From Theodoxus fluviatilis (Eukaryota > Mollusca > Gastropoda > Cycloneritida > Neritidae), in contig JAWQFJ010001792.1 in assembly GCA_034096865.1 (NCBI GenBank), forward strand, positions 127,501 to 151,524: a DNA stretch of 24,024 nt, read 5' to 3'. Of the stretch, positions 19,435-24,024 are shown piece after piece. Position numbers and translations under genes: made by a program. The first letter of the stretch is position 1, and every line of letters begins with the position of its first letter. Under the pieces are notes generated by a model. That model did no database searches, was not told where the DNA came from, and worked only from the letters and a program-made list of their open reading frames with translations.

Positions 19435-19615
19435 GGATGGATGGTGATAAACGGCCTATCAGCCTTTGTAGGCTATATAAGGCCAGTAAGCACGAAAATC
19501 ACTAGAACAGTTTAGAGTAAATGCAAATCAAGTCACGGTGTCTCTAATTATTCGCCTCTTACGAATCGCATGGGGAGACACGGTGAGTCAATTCTTACCC
19601 CGAACCCACAGGGGG
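19435..19615 (+). repeat. Dispersed ~190-bp repeat, copy C
   Basis: Same left tetranucleotide (GGATGGATGG) and body as copy B, with GTGATAAACGGCC in place of GTGTTTTACGGCC and scattered substitutions (CGCATGGGGAGACACGGTGAG). It ends CCCACAGGGGGA. It appears to have inserted into the sequence with coiled-coil-like remnants. Confidence 0.88.
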
Positions 19616-20197
19616 ACACTTGCAGGACAAAGAAGCGATATGAATCGCACTAAGAATAAACTCGATCAGCAAGTCTTCGTATCTATACCATAAACCGTGT
19701 ATCGAATGTTCTGAAGTGCTCGCCCGATGGACGGTTTACAGGGAACGGTCTGGCAAAGATCTCTTGCAGCATGCCACTCGAGTCGACAGCTAGACGCCAC
19801 ATCAAAGAAAAGCCTGCTGCCCCTGCACGATTTGCACGCGCCCGTCACAAAAGGGAAGTTCCTCGATGGTATGAATGTGCAGTGGTACTACTGCTCATCA
19901 GATGATTTTCTCGCAGTTCCGGGTAGGGGGCTCTCTATTCTTGACGTAAGCTCAGCTTGTGTGTAGTCTTCTGCAATGACCATCATGCAAAGTGCAGTTA
20001 TCTGCTGAGGGCGATGCTAACGAAGCATATACGAAGTACAGGGATTTCAGCTGCTGAGGGGGGTATCAAAAATAGCTGATCGACCGGCTCCAGCTGCATG
20101 TTGCACCCTAGCTGGGGTGGTCACACCAAAATTTCCCCCACTAGCTGCACGATCAAAATTAATATCATTTTGATGATTAGGCTATAATATATTGCAA
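19616..20197 (+). other. Unrecognised stretch with one exon-like frame
   Basis: A plus frame (19727-19966, 79 codons) contains KFLDGMNVQWYYCSSDDFLAVPG, less repetitive than most frames here. A GTAAGC donor-like site at 19946 lies inside its 3' part. No family is recognised and no acceptor stands out. It could be an exon of the same decayed gene suspected upstream, or chance. Confidence 0.25.
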
Positions 20198-20384
20198 TGG
20201 ATGGATGGACGGTGTTTTACGGCCTATCAGCCTTTATAGGCTATGCAAGGCAATTAAGCACGAACATCACTAGAACAGTTGAGAGTAAACGCAAATCAAG
20301 TCACGGTGTCCCTAGTTTTCGCCTCTTACGAATCGCGTAGGGAAACGCGGTGGGTCAATTCTTACCCCAAACCCACAGGGGGAA
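20198..20384 (+). repeat. Dispersed ~190-bp repeat, copy D
   Basis: ATGGATGGATGG followed by GTGTTTTACGGCCTATCAGC and the same landmarks to ACCCACAGGGGGA. It lacks about two bases at CTAGTTTTCGCC relative to copy B. Third copy in the same orientation within 2.2 kb. Confidence 0.9.
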
Positions 20385-20870
20385 ATATTCTGCAAGGTGT
20401 ACAGAACTGAATATGTAATTATGTCTGCAAGTGCTTTCTGATACTACTTAGGAAAAATGTCCATCAAGAGACCTAGCTGAAGTCTATGTGCTGGCTCAGA
20501 TGTTCGTTACGACAGTACACCAACAACTAGAGCTCATTCTTACAAGCCACAAAACACTACTGCCTCATTACGCCAATGACACAAAGCGTGCACAAGGAGT
20601 CACTATAATAATTTGATCCATGCCTCAATGACTGTTGAAGAAACCCGACACTGCATTATACAGGGCTGTTGGTGGTCGAGTCATACCGCTAGTCGTCGCT
20701 GTGGAAGCCGTACATCTTTTATTTACGCAAGCTAGGCAGCGCTTGAGGGTTGATTCAGAACAGGCGAGGTGACCTGTGGTGAGTGTGGGTGGATGGTTTT
20801 GCGAGAAAAGACAGATTGGGGTGTCAGGGGTGTACACCGAAAACAGAGGCTCAGACAACAATACAATGTT
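20385..20870. other. Unrecognised stretch
   Basis: No gene supported. A frame of up to 104 codons begins near 20783 and may include 5' flank of the THAP exon (plus, to 21097) but has no motif. A small perfect inverted repeat GGTCGCA-TT-TGCGACC lies just downstream near 20926. Confidence 0.35.
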
Positions 20871-21120
20871 TCATAGTTCACATGGCTTCCTCGTACATTT
20901 TATATCAGCGTGCTGTCAGGGGAGGTCGCATTTGCGACCGTCACCTTTGCAACGACGATGTAGATTTGGGGGTTCTCGATCCTATGAGCTCCGTCGAGAT
21001 CGAGACACACTCGGGAAGACAGAGTGATCTTTTCCTACTTCTAGGAAAACAACGGCTCGTCGCTTACAAAATCAGTGAAAGACACGACTGTTTTTGAAGC
21101 AGAAAGTTTTTGTTTCTACA

Positions 21121-21343
21121 ATGGTGACCTCCTGCTGTGTGAAGAACTGCCACAATCAGCATGACAGAGAGAATGATCGACGGTTTTTTTTGGTTGTACC
21201 GCGTGTTGCAACGCGAAAAAGCAAGGAAATGCTGGATCTCACAACTCAAAGGCGCCGTGAGTGGATCGCTCAACTGAACCTGAAGTCACTCACTTTTGAC
21301 ACTAAGGCAGATCGATATGTTTGTTCGGATGACTTTGTAAATG
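21121..21343 (+). CDS. THAP-domain zinc-finger exon (first exon)
   Basis: ATG at 21121 in a good context (A at -3, G at +4) opens a THAP-type C2CH DNA-binding domain: MVTSCCVKNC gives Cys5/Cys10 near the N-terminus, REWIAQLN has the conserved Trp48, and YVCSDDFVNG carries Cys68. The exon ends N-(G) at GTGAGA (21344-21349), a good donor; THAP genes often have an intron just after this motif. In the family the fourth zinc ligand is His in a CSxHF motif, but here it is Asp (GAC at 21331-21333). THAP domains occur in host transcription regulators and in P-element and Kolobok transposases, so this may be a host gene exon or transposase N-terminus. The remaining domain (about 10-15 residues with an AVPTIF-like box) should be in the next exon, which I could not identify. 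Confidence 0.72.
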
Positions 21344-21378
21344 GTGAGAATTTGTTATGTTTTGCGTTTTGTAACTTA

Positions 21379-21707
21379 ACAAATACTAGAAAAGACGGAA
21401 AGAGAGTATGCAGGACAGATTACAGGGGAGAAAGAAAGACCAAGATGTCGTAGAGACTAACAACAGTGTTTTGTTCTGTTACCTGATTTGACTTTTTGAT
21501 ACTACAAAACAGCAATATCAATTGCATCGATATTCAATGTTTGTTCAATCTGATTGGACCGGTACACATCTGGGTCGACGTTTTGTGAATATAGGCCTCG
21601 TTCGCAGCGACAACTTACAAGTGACCGTGAAATAGGGCGGTAAAATCTCATCTTTCTCCCTTGTAAACTGTCCTGCATACTCTCTTTCTGTTTTTTCTAG
21701 TATTTGT
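21379..21707. repeat. Inverted repeat, ~61-bp arms, ~206-bp loop
   Basis: 21379-21439 and 21646-21707 are reverse complements at roughly 90 percent. They share ACAAATACTAGAAAA, GAAAGAGAGTATGCAGGACA and GGGAGAAAGA. The left arm lies in the presumed intron just after the THAP exon; the right arm abuts the palindrome that follows. Weak open frames within both arms mirror each other. Confidence 0.88.
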
Positions 21708-21747
21708 GAATCACATGCAGCGCTGCACAGCGCTGCATGTGATTCAC
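21706..21747. repeat. Near-perfect 42-bp palindrome
   Basis: Two 20-bp arms (GTGAATCACATGCAGCGCTG and its exact complement) flank a 2-bp centre (CA). The right arm is the start of the duplicated unit at 21729, so the palindrome looks like the join of that unit with an inverted piece of its own end. Confidence 0.95.
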
Positions 21748-22058
21748 TCCTGAACAGTAAATTTGGGGCGTGATTCACTCAGCCTGAGCAGCGCTCTGCA
21801 TCACCAAGCCGAGGTGATTCAGACGCTTTTGAATCATTTTCAAAATGGCGTCTTCGATCCCGCACTGGCCGTCGATGCGTAAAATAACCCTCAGAAACAT
21901 CATTTTGGGACTGAACGGGCTTTATTTGCCCCAAGCGCCCTGTATGCGCGAGTAATGGCAAGTAAGGATGACACAGTAGTGGACTTTATCATGCAGAATA
22001 CATTTAAACGTGCATAAACGATGTTTGTGTCAAAGAAAACACTTTCTTCGCGTCTATC

Positions 22059-22066
22059 AACACAAC
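22059..22066. repeat. Target-site duplication, left
   Basis: AACACAAC immediately before the element, repeated at 22866-22873 immediately after it. The paralogous copy 2 has it only once (23288-23295). Confidence 0.92.
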
Positions 22067-22274
22067 GGGGAGGGGCCACTATTGCGGAGGGCCGCTATTG
22101 CGGGGGGCCGCTATTGCGGGGGGCCGCTATTGCGGGATTTTTTTCAACAAAAGTTCCTCAGGCAATTTTGATTCTTTTGTCCTAAAACGCATAAAAAACC
22201 ATAAAATGTATGTTACTTTTTTCAACTTAGAAAGATTTTCGTGTTTTTTTCTAAAAAAGAGAGCCGACCCCTAT

Positions 22275-22334
22275 AACTCTAACCCTAACCCTAACTCTAA
22301 CCCTAACCCTAACCCTAACCCTAACCCTAACCCT
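22275..22334. repeat. Interstitial telomere-like array (AACCCT)10
   Basis: Ten hexamers on the plus strand, eight perfect AACCCT and two AACTCT, equivalent to TTAGGG on the other strand. It lies wholly inside the 799-bp insertion, next to an internal copy of the element's right terminus. Confidence 0.97.
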
Positions 22335-22362
22335 ATGTGGCCATGAAGAACACACTCAGACA

Positions 22363-22442
22363 GGGGGCATATAGAGACGGGGGCATATAGAGACGGGGGC
22401 ATATAGAGACGGGGGCATATAGAGACGGGGGCATATAGAGGT
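22363..22442. repeat. 16-bp minisatellite, five copies
   Basis: GGGGGCATATAGAGAC starts at 22363, 22379, 22395, 22411 and 22427 (last copy ends GAGGT). Same period as the terminal arrays of the element but unrelated in sequence. Confidence 0.95.
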
Positions 22443-22448
22443 GTCCCC

Positions 22449-22850
22449 GAAAAAAAAAGTTCAAAAAAGAAAAGTAACAAAAATATTATGGTTTTTTATG
22501 CGTTTTAGGACAAAAGAATCAAAATTGCCTGAGGAACATTTGTTGGAAAAAATCCCGCAATAGCGGCCCCCCGCAATAGAAAAAAAAAGTTCAAAAAAGA
22601 AAAATTAACAAAAATATTATGGTTTTTTATGCGTTTTAGGACAAAAGAATCAAAATTGCCTGAGGAACTTTTGTTGAAAAAATCCCGCAATAGCGGCCCC
22701 CCGCAATAGAAAAAAAGTATTAAAAAAAAAAGTAACAAAAATATTATGGTTTTTTTATGCGTTTTAGGACAAAAGAATCAAAATTGCCTGAGGAACTTTT
22801 GTTGAAAAAATCCCGCAATAGCGGCCCCCCGCAATAGCGGCCCTCCGCAA
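22449..22850. repeat. Three tandem ~130-bp subterminal modules
   Basis: GTTTTTTATGCGTTTTAGGA recurs near 22491, 22622 and 22749 (spacing 131 and 127 bp), each followed by ACAAAAGAATCAAAATTGCC and ending in CCCGCAATAGCGGCC. One inverted copy is at the left end (about 22083-22200). The right arm has therefore been amplified threefold. Confidence 0.93.
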
Positions 22851-22865
22851 TAGAGAGCCGACCCC

Positions 22866-22873
22866 AACACAAC
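22866..22873. repeat. Target-site duplication, right
   Basis: AACACAAC directly after the terminal CCCC of the element. The host sequence then resumes ATGGGGCGCAGAAG exactly as in the empty copy. Confidence 0.92.
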
Positions 22874-22961
22874 ATGGGGCGCAGAAGATTTACCTTCCCT
22901 TTAACAAGTGAAGCGCTGCACAAAATCTGTAGTGCCTTGTTCAGGAGGCGCAGCGATTCAA

Positions 22962-23351
22962 AGCGCTGCATGTGATTCACTCCTGAACGGCAATTTTGGG
23001 GCGTGATTCACTCAATGTGAATCACCAATCCGACGTGATTCAGATGATTTTGCATCGCATTAAAAATGGCGTCTTCGATGCCGCACTGGCCGTCGACGCG
23101 TAAAATAACCCTCAGAAACATCATTTTGGGACTGGAACGGGCTTTATTTGCCCCAAGCGCTCTGTATGTGCGAGTAATGGCAAGTAAGGATGACACAGTA
23201 GTGGACTTTATTCATGCAGAATACATGTAAACGTGCATAAACGATGTCTACACTCATGTCAAAGAAAACACTTTCTTCGCGTCTATCAACACAACATGGG
23301 GCGCAGAAGATTTACCTCCCCTTTAACAAGTGAAGCGCTGCACAAAATCTG
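22962..23351 (+). repeat. Tandem-duplicated unit, copy 2 (empty site)
   Basis: Head-to-tail partner of copy 1 after a 32-bp spacer. It carries the uninterrupted target (TCAACACAACATGGGG at about 23286) and a small intact ORF. It contains recurrent GTGATTCA/TGAATCAC motifs and AGCGCTGCA near both ends. Confidence 0.93.
23066..23230 (+). CDS. Small ORF of 54 codons, unknown function
   Basis: ATGGCGTCTTCG start, TAA end. The peptide begins MASSMPHWPSTRKITLRNII and ends VDFIHAEYM; it is basic at the N-terminus with a short hydrophobic helix-like middle (LRNIILGLERALFA). No family is recognised. The paralogous position in copy 1 (from 21845) has the same start but two 1-bp deletions that truncate it, so either copy 2 retains the ancestral frame or the frame is incidental. 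The preceding sequence AAAAATGG gives an acceptable start context. It could be the beginning of a transposon-encoded protein. Confidence 0.25.
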   Translation: MASSMPHWPSTRKITLRNIILGLERALFAPSALYVRVMASKDDTVVDFIHAEYM

Positions 23352-24024
23352 AGGCGTTCAGGAGTGGCAAAGAGCGCTCAATTGCCAACATGAAGCGCTC
23401 ATGCAGCGCTGAGTACTCCTGAACAAGCCTTAGGTGTTCAGCATTCTTAAGTGTTCAGCCAACCACTGATGAGGGAGGTCACTCCTGCTGCTGCTTTCAA
23501 GGTCGATTTGTAACAGTTCAACATGGCGTCCAACAGCTCACACACAGCCTTCGCATAGCAGACGTTGATAAATGTCTGTCTAGAAAGAGCAATAACCAAC
23601 TGTGTGTACGGCAAGGATCTTCTGGTGCGGTAGGTGAGTCTTTCTTGGTCAGTCGCTACCAGCCACTGTGTTTGCGGTTCTGTCCCGGCGATTAGGAGGA
23701 GTCGTATGCCGTCACAATCATGACTATGATGAGTATGCGTTCCCAGTGAGTGCAGACTTGAAGCGTGTGTAAAGTAACCCGTTGAGCGCTGTGTAAAACT
23801 AAAACCGTAAAAGCTTCTCTAGAGTGTCTGTAGTGTAGAGCACAGCATAATATCCGAAGGATAAACAGACTGGATTCTTGATTGTTTATTTTTCTTGACG
23901 TTACAATTCTTAACATTGGCCGGAGACGCGTGTCGTCACTTCCGGAGTTATTTGTAGAAGCCACGTGCTTTCAGCCGTGTTAGTAAAGGCAAAGATTATA
24001 GGTAAAGGCGAGCGCTTTCTGCTA
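23352..24024. other. Unrecognised stretch with motif clusters
   Basis: It begins with inverted GTTCAGGAGT (23356) and ACTCCTGAAC (23415) flanking several AGCGCT boxes. A donor-like TAG|GTGAGT occurs at 23631-23639. Near the end TGACGT (about 23896), ACTTCCGG (23938-23945, ETS-type) and CACGTG (23962-23967, E-box) cluster. A 90-codon minus frame (23692-23964) has no motif. Function unproven. Confidence 0.35.

Larger units (their letters stand above)
22067..22865. mobile_element. 799-bp non-autonomous TIR/foldback DNA element with 8-bp TSD
   Basis: The ends are GGGG... and ...CCCC inside AACACAAC duplications. After the outer 13-14 bp the termini are inverted repeats of about 130 bp. Each begins with a 16-bp tandem array (TATTGCGGGGGGCCGC and complement; the left end has one unit more than the right), then GGGATTTTTTCAACAAAAG, TTCCTCAGGCAATTTTGATT, TTTTGTCCTAAAACGCAT and AAAACCATAA. 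Inside are a telomere-like array, a 16-bp minisatellite and extra tandem copies of the right subterminal module. No coding capacity. An 8-bp duplication fits hAT, P, Merlin or some Mutator-like elements, but the termini do not let me choose. The internal sequence GAGAGCCGACCCC at 22259-22271 is identical to the outer right end. Confidence 0.88.
21729..22929 (+). repeat. Tandem-duplicated unit, copy 1 (carries an 799-bp insertion)
   Basis: It starts AGCGCTGCATGTGATTCACT and ends CACAAAATCTG. It aligns over its full length with 22962-23351 once 22067-22865 (and one 8-bp duplication) is removed. Landmarks shared with copy 2 are ATGGCGTCTTCGAT, CGCACTGGCCGTCGA, CATCATTTTGGGACTG, AGTAATGGCAAGTAAGGATG and CAAAGAAAACACTTTCTTCG. 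The equivalent small ORF is broken here by two single-base deletions. Confidence 0.93.

Noticed and set aside
22271..22470. Natural chromosome end at the telomere-like array
   Set aside because: Only ten units with variants, unique sequence continues on both sides, and the array is inside an insertion with target duplications.

Overview
This is a eukaryotic, repeat-dominated stretch with no intact host gene that I can certify. It holds many long dinucleotide arrays, minisatellites, decayed LINE, Ty3/gypsy and Tigger/pogo elements, a TTAGGG-type interstitial telomere array and several copies of a microsatellite-linked dispersed repeat. That mix fits an invertebrate genome, most plausibly a lophotrochozoan such as a mollusc. 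This guess rests on repeat style, not on a diagnostic gene.

Layout. 1-289 is the 3' part of an R2/NeSL-like LINE reverse transcriptase (minus strand), cut by an (ATAC)21 array. About 1030-2390 is a complex satellite with a 383-bp higher-order period. 2.9-6.1 kb is a minisatellite belt (18-bp, 46-bp and 57-bp units) mixed with GA, CA and GT arrays, ending in a CA/GT inverted pair and a CG-rich Z-DNA-prone tract. 7886-10411 is a Tigger/pogo DNA transposon. Its minus-strand transposase has HTH, CENP-B-like and DDD domains, a probable short intron and a C-terminal PCNA-binding motif, but a stop and two frameshifts break it. Its right terminus falls exactly on an NN gap. A 410-bp polypyrimidine tract follows.

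11660-14364 is a 5'-truncated, multiply broken non-LTR retrotransposon (minus) whose 3' end is visible (AATAAA, then an AATC-type tail). A 200-bp GT/GA/CA array separates it from a broken Ty3/gypsy integrase (minus, 14568-15545). 15.7-20.9 kb is mostly unrecognised sequence carrying three same-strand copies of a ~190-bp dispersed repeat (a fourth, diverged copy lies at 11.1 kb) and remnants that read like a decayed coiled-coil gene.

The right end is the most interesting part. A THAP zinc-finger exon (21121-21343) carries Asp in place of the last zinc ligand. Next come a 61-bp inverted repeat and a near-perfect 42-bp palindrome, then a ~390-bp head-to-tail duplication. Copy 1 of that duplication holds a 799-bp insertion (22067-22865) bounded by an 8-bp target-site duplication, AACACAAC. 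Copy 2 preserves the empty site, so filled and empty alleles of the target sit 1.2 kb apart. The insertion is an apparently non-autonomous terminal-inverted-repeat element whose ends are 16-bp tandem arrays. Its interior holds a telomere-like array, another 16-bp minisatellite and three tandem copies of its own subterminal module.
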